Below, piece by piece: positions 54,400-63,382 of a stretch of 64,000 bases of DNA; the first letter of the stretch is position 1, and each line of letters opens with the position of its first letter. The notes under the pieces were generated by a model. It was not told the origin of the DNA and searched no databases. It worked only from the letters and a program-made list of their open reading frames with translations. Both the position numbers and the translations under genes were made by a program. Source of the stretch: Patiria miniata (lineage: Eukaryota; Echinodermata; Asteroidea; Valvatida; Asterinidae). The stretch spans positions 7,267,176 to 7,331,175 of the forward strand of contig NW_024037056.1 in NCBI RefSeq assembly GCF_015706575.1. The letters run 5' to 3'.

Positions 54400-55872
54400 A
54401 TAGGAACATTTATGACGTACATGTTTTGCGCATAAGCAAGCTTAAGAGTGATTGCTCTGAACACTTAAAGGTACAGTCCAACAGTTGTAATTGTTGCATT
54501 ATGTTCGTTTGAAGCAGCAAATGTGCTCAAAATCTAAAGAAGGGTGCTAAACAACTAACCTGATGAAGTTTCAGCTCAGCTTCAGCTGTATATTTCGAAG
54601 AAAAAAAAACCAACATTCTAGAATCTCGATTTCCGAATCAAAAGTTGCCGAATCATGTTTTGAATTGGGCCTGATTTCAGCGTCCGAGACACAATCTCAC
54701 TGAGCCGATTGCAGCTACGCGATGTCGCGCACTGATCCGACGAATTATAGCAACCGCGCGTGTGCGTCGTGTCAACGCTTGCGCGCGCTTCGCCGAATAA
54801 AAAAAAAACACGAACTTATAACGGACATTTCCAACGATGCGTCTTTGGAAAGGCCTTCTTTCGTTGATTTCTTCAAAATGACAGCTTGCCAGAAAGAACA
54901 TTTTCGCAGGGAGTTAGTTCCCTTACTATCTTTCAACCAAGTATGTTTTTCAACAATAATTACGTCAGTAACGTTTTGGATAGCTGCAAATGATGGACTT
55001 GAGCTTTAAGTTAAGTTGAGCACTAACATAATTGGGGTGCTAAGATCTTTCGTGAATACCAAATTAAGCGCCCCACTTAAGTTAGCGGGGTGTTCAGATT
55101 CATTTGTGACTTAAGTATTCTATGAAATTTGAGTTTTGTGAATACGTCCCCAAACATGTGGCCGTCCTAGACGAATGAAATTACAGTATCCAAGTACACA
55201 ATTTAACAATGTGTTGTATTACTGATTCCGCCGTCTAAATAATTCTGGAAAACAAAATCGAAAAAATGTAAATTGAAGTTTCTGTTAACCATTAGTTTTT
55301 TATCCAACCGATTTCTTTCGCCTGCATAAATGTGGCATGGGAAAACCCACCTCTAATGGTAATTGACCAATTTTGACAATTCAAACTTTGACTGGTTCCG
55401 AGTCCAGATCACATGAAGTGAAAATTGTTATTATTATTATTTTTTTGTCGGGGGGGGGGGGCATGTTTGAAAGTACATCGGATTAAGTGCACCCCCCCCC
55501 CCCTCTCTGTTTGAGCAACAAAATCGCTCTAACTCTTATGAAGGGCACATAACAATATTATACATTTTGAGAGAGAGAAAAAAAAGGAGAAAATGCACAC
55601 TTTTTGTGCCCAGGTTCAATTCATGTTTTTTTACCGATTGATACCATTTCAGGCAGGGAATTTGTAACCAGTCTTCATTTTGAGCAAGGATTTTTGAGGT
55701 CGTTATGTATGTTTCTCGGCAGCTACAAATATTCATATGTGCCTTTATGTTTTTACTGAAGCATTCTTAACATTTAACACCACATATCTGTGACATATAC
55801 ATCCCCCGCTCCAAATGGTTGAATTTCCATCGAGCATTGGAGTTAGGTTTCCCAAGCTAGCCTCGATGGTCT
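54400..55872. other. No gene recognised
   Basis: Contains G-run and C-run pairs at about 55450 and 55490 suggesting a small poly-G element. A 95-codon plus-strand frame at 54722 has no domain. Confidence 0.4.
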
Positions 55873-57283
55873 TTACTTGTTAATTGTGCAGCCGATGACC
55901 TCAATGCGCATACAGCAGTATTTGTACCACTGAGTAGGCAGGATACGCAGGAACCTGGCCTGGAAGGCTTTCGGGAAAGTGGTGGTCACGTGGGTGTTTC
56001 GGTCCGAGTTCCCAGGGAACTGTGAGGAATAAACGATTTTGTATAAAGCATTGTCAAACTAGCGTTAAAAGGTTTGTGGGGACGAGTTTTGGCCATGCAG
56101 TTGCAGCAGGATCGACAGAGGGAGCCCTGACCCTACGCCATGCATATTCATAGATATCCAGGGCTTTGTAGGATCAGTTAAAAAAAATAATTAAGGAATG
56201 TCCTACCACCACTCGACCACCAAGCTTGCCTCGGACTCTGATCTAGCTTAATTTTCATCAACCCTTTGCACACATCAACATGATGTCGTGGGTTCGAGTC
56301 CGAACCGACTGAGTGAGCGTGAGCCTTTTATTTCACAAACCCTCCAACAACATACACTGAGTTCTGGTATACATTGTTTATGAAATTACATCCATGAAAG
56401 GGCAAATTAAACAATGCGATAAGACTACCTTCATCGTTGTTCTTGATCCATCATCGGTGACGTCAGTCCATTCTTGCCCATCGTCGCTGTAGGCCACTTT
56501 GAACTCTGTCACCCACTGTTGGTGTTCCCCGCGCCCCTGCGTGATAACGCCAGTGATGGTCGCATTGCAACCGAGGTCGACTTGGACCCATGGATTCGAA
56601 TCACTAGCTCTAGGAGCACTACACCAGGCTGCGGCCCCGCTCGTGACTGCAGAGAAAGCAGATATTCAAACCTACTGAGCACAAAATACTATACTTAGCA
56701 AATACATGTTGTAAGTAAAACTGGTAACTTAGCACAAGCGCTGCACCAGGCAACGGCCACACTTGCAAAGCAAGCGGATAATAAGGAGGAAGTATCGCAT
56801 GGCCAATTTTATGTGTTATTAAAAAAAGGCAGTCGCGAGCTATACACAGACGTTTTGCTGTTAATATTTCCCAATGTATGTGCTTTATGTGTTGTGCTTA
56901 GCACCATATGACATTCAGCAATTGAGGAACTTGGCTATGAATGAGTGAGAGACTTGTGCAACCTGTGAAAGTTTTTGAGCACAAAGGTGTAGTTTCAATA
57001 TTTAGCAAAACAGACTTAACTTTGAACCAAAATCTCACAAAGGAGAGTCTTAAACTATTGACATTTTTTGGTCACCTTTGTGGAATTATTTTTGTTTGAA
57101 TTGTCTTAATGTTCATCAAATGTAATTGTTGAACGAAAATAACACTACCTTGAAGGTTCAGCCGAGCCCTGGTTGGTCCGAAATCGGCCGGGTTGGGATG
57201 CACTGACGACGCCGTTATGCTTGCATCAGGGATGCGTCCATCTTCCATTCCGAAGGGTCCCTGTTCAGAGCACTCCAAAACGT
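55873..57283 (-). CDS. Discoidin (F5/8 type C) domain protein, last three exons
   Basis: Three exons with matching phases encode one complete F5/8C domain ending at the protein C-terminus. Exon 57149-57283 (acceptor CGACAG, donor AAG|GTAGTG, phase 1) reads LECSEQGPFGMEDGRIPD and ITASS. Exon 56429-56646 (acceptor TCTCTGCAG, donor AAG|GTAGTC) reads AAWCSAP, NPWVQVDLG and VTEFKVAYSDDGQEW. Exon 55873-56019 (acceptor CCTCACAG, phase 0) reads AFQARFLRILPTQWY, CCMRIEVIGC and a stop. The first and last cysteines form the usual domain disulfide. Such domains bind phospholipids or glycans on surfaces, and the protein is presumably extracellular. The 5' exons are not visible between 57284 and 58400 and may lie beyond the tandem array or outside the window. 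Confidence 0.9.
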
Positions 57284-57789
57284 CTGTCGGAGATAGTGGA
57301 AAGTATCGATCAGGGTGGAGCCGGGTTCATTAAAGCAATCACAATCTTTTGTTTTAATGGACATCACGGCCGGGCGTGGAATCTTGATCTGGAATATGTG
57401 TTTTGAAGCTTGGTATGTTTATATATTTTGATTGGTACATTGACGCTGAAGCTCAATCAGACGAAGTGTTTCAAGTAGTGATTATCATGTTTCACTCGTG
57501 CTTCCGTGATAGAATGGAAATCTCTGTATGTAATAGGTTGACCTTTAATTTACATACTACAACACGCGACACCAAGGTCAGGTCATCCACACCAAATGCG
57601 AGATGCGAGATGGCAGATTTGGAACACCTTTCTAGCTCGCATTTAACTTTAATAGTGTATCCATGTACGTTTGACGTTTAAACGAGCTAAACAAGTCGTT
57701 GTAATGTGATAAATAAGTCGGTTAAACGAGACAATAAGTCGTTTAGACTAATACTTCATATACTATGTATATTCACCAGATGGATTTTT

Positions 57790-57990
57790 TTTTTCCTTTT
57801 TTTGCGTTGGGTTGATGTAAATCAAGATTTCGTCCTTCACCGACTTATATACACACTCTATAGTCGGTGTGTTACCTCCAGAGTGAAAGTTGGGAAAAAT
57901 CGTTTGGGTGGGTACTTGAACCGACGACTTCCAGCTTTCTAGTGCAGATGTTTTTCCGATTGACCACCGACCTTTATGTCGGTAAAGGGG
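57790..57990 (-). mobile_element. tRNA-derived SINE fragment (inverted partner)
   Basis: On the minus strand, GTCGGTGGTCAATCGGAAAA, ACATCTGCACTAGAAAGC and GTCGTCGGTTCAAGTACC resemble the tRNA-like head at 58140-58210, with a B box. It faces that copy across a (TTAA)n stretch at about 58047-58072. Confidence 0.65.
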
Positions 57991-58094
57991 GAAATTAACC
58001 ATAATTTGATTTCAACACCACGCCACAAAACAAATGAAATAAATACATTAATTAATTAATTAATTAATTAATCCATCTTGTGAATAGATAACGC

Positions 58095-58300
58095 CATACC
58101 CGCTGCTGGGTACATAAGAATCGAACCAGCCAACCGATCCCGTTAGCTCGATGGTCGAGTGGTCAGACATCTGCACTAGAAAGAAAGCAGGAGGTCGTGG
58201 GTTCGAGTGCTACCCGAGTTTTTAACTTTTAAACGTGAGGTAACACACTGTGAACAGTATTTTATATATCGGTACAGGGCGACACCTAAGTTGAGATATA
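58095..58300 (+). mobile_element. tRNA-derived SINE fragment
   Basis: An A-box-like GCTCGATGGTCGAGTGGTC and a B box GTGGGTTCGAGTGCTACC flank a shared core ACATCTGCACTAGAAAG. It is followed by GTGAGGTAACACACTG, the complement of which lies in the 57790-57990 copy. It is not a functional tRNA; the stems do not pair fully. Confidence 0.65.
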
Positions 58301-58727
58301 CTATGTCCTTGTTCATGTTTGATTTTTGTATTGGTTGGAAGCTTCTATACAAAACGCAAAGCCATGTCATGTTCTTCCTTTAAGTCATACGCTAGCGATT
58401 TCGGCGCAAGTTTGGAAAAGGGATGGCACTATCCCATTCAGTGACACTTCTTCTCTGGTGATTTGTATGGCTTAGTATGGGTTGTAAGCATGACTGAGTC
58501 TTTGCCGGTTATGTCCGAGTGAAATGTAGAGTGGGCGGACATAAGAGATTAAGTGACTATGATAGGTTGGGTAATCAAATGTGATTAAGGGTGCGAGCAG
58601 AGGATTTTGTTCGCAAATCCTCTTGTTAGCAATAGCATGCTTTCGTGCCTTGCTGTTGGGCACTCTTCAGTTGCAAATGGGTGATTCAAAAAAAGAATCG
58701 AGGCTGACTCGCGGAAAAGTTGTGATT

Positions 58728-58756
58728 GGTTATGTTCCAATCATGTATCGTAAGTT
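58728..58756 (-). promoter_or_regulatory. Second CCAAT module in the tandem unit
   Basis: On the minus strand ATTGGAACATAACCAATC followed by ACAAC resembles the main promoter's opposed CCAAT pair, sharing ACCAATCACAAC exactly. An equivalent sits in copy 2 at about 61609-61637. No TATA box or convincing gene follows (a short minus-strand frame lies at 58472-58663). Confidence 0.35.
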
Positions 58757-59638
58757 TGAAGTGTTGTGGTTACAACCATGTGACTTTAGTTGGTTTCAAC
58801 TTGTTCCTCTAGTGAGGAGAGCAATTGGGTTTGGTTAGTTTTTTGGAAGAGCCGGAGTAAGTCGGGAGTAGGTTTAACTCTTGATTTTGTTTAGGTAGTT
58901 ACTTCCGGATATGATTTACGGCTTTTCTGAAAGCAACGAATTATGATTCGGGAAATGTTTCCGCATAGTAGTTTGTTGCCTTGGATTATGTTCCAGTGGT
59001 TGTTTATTGCTCGATTTAAGTGACGGTGCGTTATGGTTGGGTTGTATGTCGTGGTGAAGACGGGTGGAGTTTGTTTTGATTTTTCTTCATCCTGAGATTG
59101 TATATGTTAAACCTGTGGGCAAGTTTAAAATTCGTGGCTTCCGGGTATTTTCTAGCGTTTCACTAGAATATGATTTCGGATGCCAATTGGTGGTTGAAAG
59201 GATGGTTTTTAGAGCGTATGTTACGCATTATTGATGTAAATTGTAGTCTTCATTCGAAATAATTATTGATGCTGCTTACGAGTGATTGCGGTTTGGTTTA
59301 GCAGAAGTAGGTAAGATGTCGAGGCCTTGTCCAAAGAGCAAATATTTCGGTTTGCGATGGTTTTGCTTTGGATAGGTTGGTTATGAAGGATTGATATTTT
59401 GTTCTGCTAATGAGCGCAAAAGATTGGAGTTGGCTCGTTTGGTTTTCGATCGCATTTGTGAGAGAAATGGTTAGATTTCAGTTGATTTATTGGTCTCTTG
59501 GTTTCTTTGTTGAGTTTTCTTCTTGCCATGGTAGTTGAAGGGTTTGTGGTTGAATATAACGAATAAGGTAAGATGGGGTGGGTTATATTCCAGTTTATTT
59601 ATTATAACAATAATAATAAAAGCAAGCTAATGGATATT

Positions 59639-59675
59639 TCTCTTTTGAGAGGTTGTGTTGGTCCTGAAAAGGACC
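59639..59675 (-). terminator. Histone-type mRNA 3' processing signal (stem-loop plus U7-complementary element), copy 1
   Basis: The minus strand of 59660-59675 reads GGTCCTTTTCAGGACC: a 6-bp stem and 4-nt TTTC loop, matching the histone consensus GGYYYTTHTHARRRCC at every position. It starts 26 nt after the stop codon. Thirteen nucleotides after the stem comes AAAAGAG (59640-59646), complementary to the CUCUUUU 5' end of U7 snRNA, that is, a histone downstream element at canonical spacing. Both the stem-loop and the element are conserved in copy 2. Confidence 0.85.
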
Positions 59676-59700
59676 GTTTGGTTTAGTAGTAGGAGACCGA

Positions 59701-60345
59701 CTAATATTGTCGTTTTCTTTTGATGCCTTTCGATGGTTGATGGGGTCTTGTGAAGAAACTCAGTAACTGCTGAGCGGTGGTGTGATCTTGACCCTCGAAA
59801 GTAGCAAGCTGTTCTTGTGCAGAACGTCGGGCGTTGGTCAGCTCGGCCTCAGTGTAGTGAAGTTGGTGTTGATACTCCTCCAATGTTATTCTTGTGAAAA
59901 GCAGCGATGTTCTTTTCTGGAGATTGCTCCAGCGGTCCTGGAATGCACCCTGAAACTTCAGAGATCTGTGAGGACGTGGTGGCCGTAGATTTACCTCGAT
60001 GTAAGGTGGTGGTGTGCTAGTCTCAATAGCCCGGGAAAGGAGCCGTATTTGGCGGGTGATGTGACTCTTGGCAGATGTCAATTTGTTGACTTTTTCTGCT
60101 AAGAGTTTCACCTGTTTGAATCTTTCCTCGGGGAGTCTGTGTGAGACTGTAGTTGGTGTGAATTGTGATGTGGAGGGGCCGGAGTCTAACTCACAGGACA
60201 GGAGTAGTGAATCGTCGTCGCTTGGGATGCTAGTAGGGGACCGTTGTCCGCAGGGAATATTCGATGACATGGAGCTGGATGGCGATGGAGGCGGCTGGCT
60301 GGACTTGTTCTTCTTGCTGCTTTTAGATTTGCTGAGTTTCGACAT
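59701..60345 (-). CDS. Intronless non-histone gene of the tandem array, copy 1 (214-residue basic coiled-coil protein)
   Basis: The protein begins MSKLSKSKSSKKNKSS (basic, Ser-rich), continues with a Pro/Ser/Asp-rich low-complexity region (residues about 17-70) and two segments with heptad-like spacing (about 70-110, EERFKQVKLLAEKVNKL; and about 145-190, ITLEEYQHQLHYTEAEL). It ends in a likely nuclear localisation signal (KGIKRKRQY). No signal peptide, membrane helix, histone fold or enzyme motif is seen. The start is fixed by a TATA box 40 nt upstream. The middle part (LRPPRPHRSLKFQGAFQDRW) vaguely recalls N-terminal regions of some retroelement proteins, but no reverse transcriptase follows. 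Context (histone-like 3' end, short leader, no intron, tandem copies) suggests an S-phase, non-polyadenylated mRNA and a nuclear protein. Function unknown. Confidence 0.8.
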   Translation of the reverse strand: MSKLSKSKSSKKNKSSQPPPSPSSSMSSNIPCGQRSPTSIPSDDDSLLLSCELDSGPSTSQFTPTTVSHRLPEERFKQVKLLAEKVNKLTSAKSHITRQIRLLSRAIETSTPPPYIEVNLRPPRPHRSLKFQGAFQDRWSNLQKRTSLLFTRITLEEYQHQLHYTEAELTNARRSAQEQLATFEGQDHTTAQQLLSFFTRPHQPSKGIKRKRQY

Positions 60346-60350
60346 TTTGC

Positions 60351-60510
60351 GAAGTGATGGTTCGTTGGTTTTCTCTCAGGGTTTATATGCACGGTTTGCG
60401 TGCGTGAGATGGCGCATTGAGCCGTGGCGGTAGTGAATGGTACCATATGTGTGTTGTGATTGGTCACTGTATTGTCCAATGAGCGTGCGGGTGCAGTGGC
60501 GCGGAAAACC
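60351..60510 (-). promoter_or_regulatory. Compact promoter, copy 1
   Basis: On the minus strand a TATA box (GCATATAAAC, 60381-60390) lies about 40 nt before the ATG. A cap-like CCATCACTT (about 60352-60360) follows about 30 nt downstream of it, giving a leader of roughly 12-15 nt. Upstream are a CCAAT box (60459-60463) and an inverted CCAAT (60476-60480), and a near-consensus E2F-like TTTTCCGCGCC at about 60498-60508. The layout resembles replication-dependent histone promoters. Confidence 0.65.
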
Positions 60511-62519
60511 TTGCGTGGGTTTTGGATTCGTAGTGGAATTTCTAGCCAGTAGTGTGTTTGTTTTTAGTTTTAAAAGCCGTATTTTGATTATTTTCTGTGT
60601 CAGAAAATAATTGAAACTTGTGTAGGCTTTTAGATATTGTTAATCTCTTTCAATTGGTAGTTGTTTGAGTAAGAAACTATCTTCCTACCGTGTGCGGTAT
60701 CGGAAAAACACGTTGTGTTTCGTTGTTTTTTTCTTGATTTTGTTAATATGAATGCATATTTATGTGGAGATGGTACTTTTTCTTTCCCAAATGTGGGTTG
60801 TTTATTTTGTTTGTACCATTCAATGTTGAGATTGATTTACGATTTTTTGGGGAGGCCAGTACTGTTTTGAACCCTTTGTTTTGGGGTTAAATTTTGTGGG
60901 TTTTTGTCTTGTTTTGTGTTGTTTGGTGTAGAATGGGTATAGTTTATCCGACTGCGGATAATTTGTATGTCCATTTATCAAGTGCTTGTGCTTCTGCTAG
61001 CATAGCATTTTTATGTTGTTATAGCAAATCAAGATGATGTTTTCCGTATGCGGAAATATGGTTGTTGGTTTTCCGAATTGAAGTGTACATGTGGTGGAAC
61101 GTGAGATCTTTTGTCTCGTGTGTGGCAGACTGATTGTTACAAATCTGTGGGTGTACTTGAAGTACTGAGAAACAGAGATAGAAGCAACCTGAAGATACCT
61201 CGCTTGTTAATCAAGACGGTATTCTCGGGCAGTTTTTGATGGCCATCGACCCACAGTACCCCGGGGTGGGGCAAGGAGTATAACATAGAAGTTTGGAAAA
61301 GGGATGGCACTATCCCATTCAGTGACACTTCTTCTCTGGTGATTTGTATGGCTTAGTATGGGTTGTAAGCATGACTGAGTCTTTGCCGGTTATGTCCGAG
61401 TGAAATGTAGAGTGGGCGGACATAAGAGATTAAGTGACTATGATAGGTTGGGTAATCAAATGTGATTAAGGGTGCGAGCAGAGGATTTTGTTCGCAAATC
61501 CTCTTGTTAGCAATAGCATGCTTTCGTGCCTTGCTGTTGGGCACTCTTCAGTTGCAAATGGGTGATTCAAAAAAAGAATCGAGGCTGACTCGCGGAAAAG
61601 TTGTGATTGGTTATGTTCCAATCATGTATCGTAAGTTTGAAGTGTTGTGGTTACAACCATGTGACTTTAGTTGGTTTCAACTTGTTCCTCTAGTGAGGAG
61701 AGCAATTGGGTTTGGTTAGTTTTTTGGAAGAGCCGGAGTAAGTCGGGAGTAGGTTTAACTCTTGATTTTGTTTAGGTAGTTACTTCCGGATATGATTTAC
61801 GGCTTTTCTGAAAGCAACGAATTATGATTCGGGAAATGTTTCCGCATAGTAGTTTGTTGCCTTGGATTATGTTCCAGTGGTTGTTTATTGCTCGATTTAA
61901 GTGACGGTGCGTTATGGTTGGGTTGTATGTCGTGGTGAAGACGGGTGGAGTTTGTTTTGATTTTTCTTCATCCTGAGATTGTATATGTTAAACCTGTGGG
62001 CAAGTTTAAAATTCGTGGCTTCCGGGTATTTTCTAGCGTTTCACTAGAATATGATTTCGGATGCCAATTGGTGGTTGAAAGGATGGTTTTTAGAGCGTAT
62101 GTTACGCATTATTGATGTAAATTGTAGTCTTCATTCGAAATAATTATTGATGCTGCTTACGAGTGATTGCGGTTTGGTTTAGCAGAAGTAGGTAAGATGT
62201 CGAGGCCTTGTCCAAAGAGCAAATATTTCGGTTTGCGATGGTTTTGCTTTGGATAGGTTGGTTATGAAGGATTGATATTTTGTTCTGCTAATGAGCGCAA
62301 AAGATTGGAGTTGGCTCGTTTGGTTTTCGATCGCATTTGTGAGAGAAATGGTTAGATTTCAGTTGATTTATTGGTCTCTTGGTTTCTTTGTTGAGTTTTC
62401 TTCTTGCCATGGTAGTTGAAGGGTTTGTGGTTGAATATAACGAATAAGGTAAGATGGGGTGGGTTATATTCCAGTTTATTTATTATAACAATAATAATAA
62501 AAGCAAGCTAATGGATATT

Positions 62520-62556
62520 TCTCTTTTGAGAGGTTGTGTTGGTCCTGAAAAGGACC
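62520..62556 (-). terminator. Histone-type mRNA 3' processing signal, copy 2
   Basis: Identical stem-loop (62541-62556) and AAAAGAG downstream element (62521-62527) to copy 1, at the same spacing from the stop codon. Confidence 0.85.
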
Positions 62557-62581
62557 GTTTGGTTTAGTAGTAGGAGACCGA

Positions 62582-63217
62582 CTAATATTGTCGTTTTCTT
62601 TTGATGCCTTTCGATGGTTGATGGGGTCTTGTGAAGAAACTCAGTAACTGCTGAGCGGTGGTGTGATCTTGACCCTCGAAAGTACCTTGTGCAGAACGTC
62701 GGGCGTTGGTCAGCTCGGCCTCAGTGTAGTGAAGTTGGTGTTGATACTCCTCCAATGTTATTCTTGTGAAAAGCAGCGATGTTCTTTTCTGGAGATTGCT
62801 CCAGCGGTCCTGGAATGCACCCTGAAACTTCAGAGATCTGTGAGGACGTGGTGGCCGTAGATTTACCTCGATGTAAGGTGGTGGTGTGCTAGTCTCAATA
62901 GCCCGGGAAAGGAGCCGTATTTGGCGGGTGATGTGACTCTTGGCAGATGTCAATTTGTTGACTTTTTCTGCTAAGAGTTTCACCTGTTTGAATCTTTCCT
63001 CGGGGAGTCTGTGTGAGACTGTAGTTGGTGTGAATTGTGATGTGGAGGGGCCGGAGTCTAACTCACAGGACAGGAGTAGTGAATCGTCGTCGCTTGGGAT
63101 GCTAGTAGGGGACCGTTGTCCGCAGGGAATATTCGATGACATGGAGCTGGATGGCGATGGAGGCGGCTGGCTGGACTTGTTCTTCTTGCTGCTTTTAGAT
63201 TTGCTGAGTTTCGACAT
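62582..63217 (-). CDS. Intronless non-histone gene of the tandem array, copy 2 (211 residues)
   Basis: Same protein as copy 1 with one in-frame change: RRSAQEQLATFEGQ in copy 1 becomes RRSAQGTFEGQ here, a net loss of three residues in the second coiled-coil segment. The rest appears identical. The intact frame despite an indel suggests selection on the reading frame, or very recent duplication. Other features and uncertainties are as for copy 1. Confidence 0.8.
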   Translation of the reverse strand: MSKLSKSKSSKKNKSSQPPPSPSSSMSSNIPCGQRSPTSIPSDDDSLLLSCELDSGPSTSQFTPTTVSHRLPEERFKQVKLLAEKVNKLTSAKSHITRQIRLLSRAIETSTPPPYIEVNLRPPRPHRSLKFQGAFQDRWSNLQKRTSLLFTRITLEEYQHQLHYTEAELTNARRSAQGTFEGQDHTTAQQLLSFFTRPHQPSKGIKRKRQY

Positions 63218-63222
63218 TTTGC

Positions 63223-63382
63223 GAAGTGATGGTTCGTTGGTTTTCTCTCAGGGTTTATATGCACGGTTTGCGTGCGTGAGATGGCGCATTGAGCCGTGGC
63301 GGTAGTGAATGGTACCATATGTGTGTTGTGATTGGTCACTGTATTGTCCAATGAGCGTGCGGGTGCAGTGGCGCGGAAAACC
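63223..63382 (-). promoter_or_regulatory. Compact promoter, copy 2
   Basis: The TATA box (63253-63262) and both CCAAT boxes are conserved at the same distances as in copy 1 (offset 2,872 bp). Confidence 0.65.

Larger units (their letters stand above)
58408..61288. repeat. 2,881-bp tandem unit, copy 1
   Basis: The unit starts AAGTTTGGAAAAGGGATGGC and is followed immediately by a second copy at 61289. The copies appear identical except for a 9-bp difference inside the coding region. Each contains one minus-strand gene, its promoter and a histone-type 3' end. Outside the gene the plus strand is visibly T- and G-rich. The left junction at 58408 shows no terminal repeat or target duplication I can recognise. 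Confidence 0.95.

Noticed and set aside
58405..58445. GGGATGGCACTATCCC hairpin near the left end of the tandem unit as a second histone stem-loop
   Set aside because: The stem is 5 bp with a 6-nt loop and does not match the histone consensus; no U7-complementary element follows.
58472..58663. 63-residue minus-strand frame downstream of the second CCAAT module
   Set aside because: It begins at a GTG rather than an ATG and has no domain; kept only as context for the CCAAT module.
58581..58838. 85-residue plus-strand frame present in both tandem units (also 61462-61719)
   Set aside because: Conservation is explained by near-identity of the whole unit; there is no domain, signal or promoter on that strand, and it overlaps the minus-strand CCAAT module.
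60068..60433. 121-residue plus-strand frame antisense to the array gene (also 62940-63305)
   Set aside because: It is a shadow of the minus-strand coding region, with no independent support.
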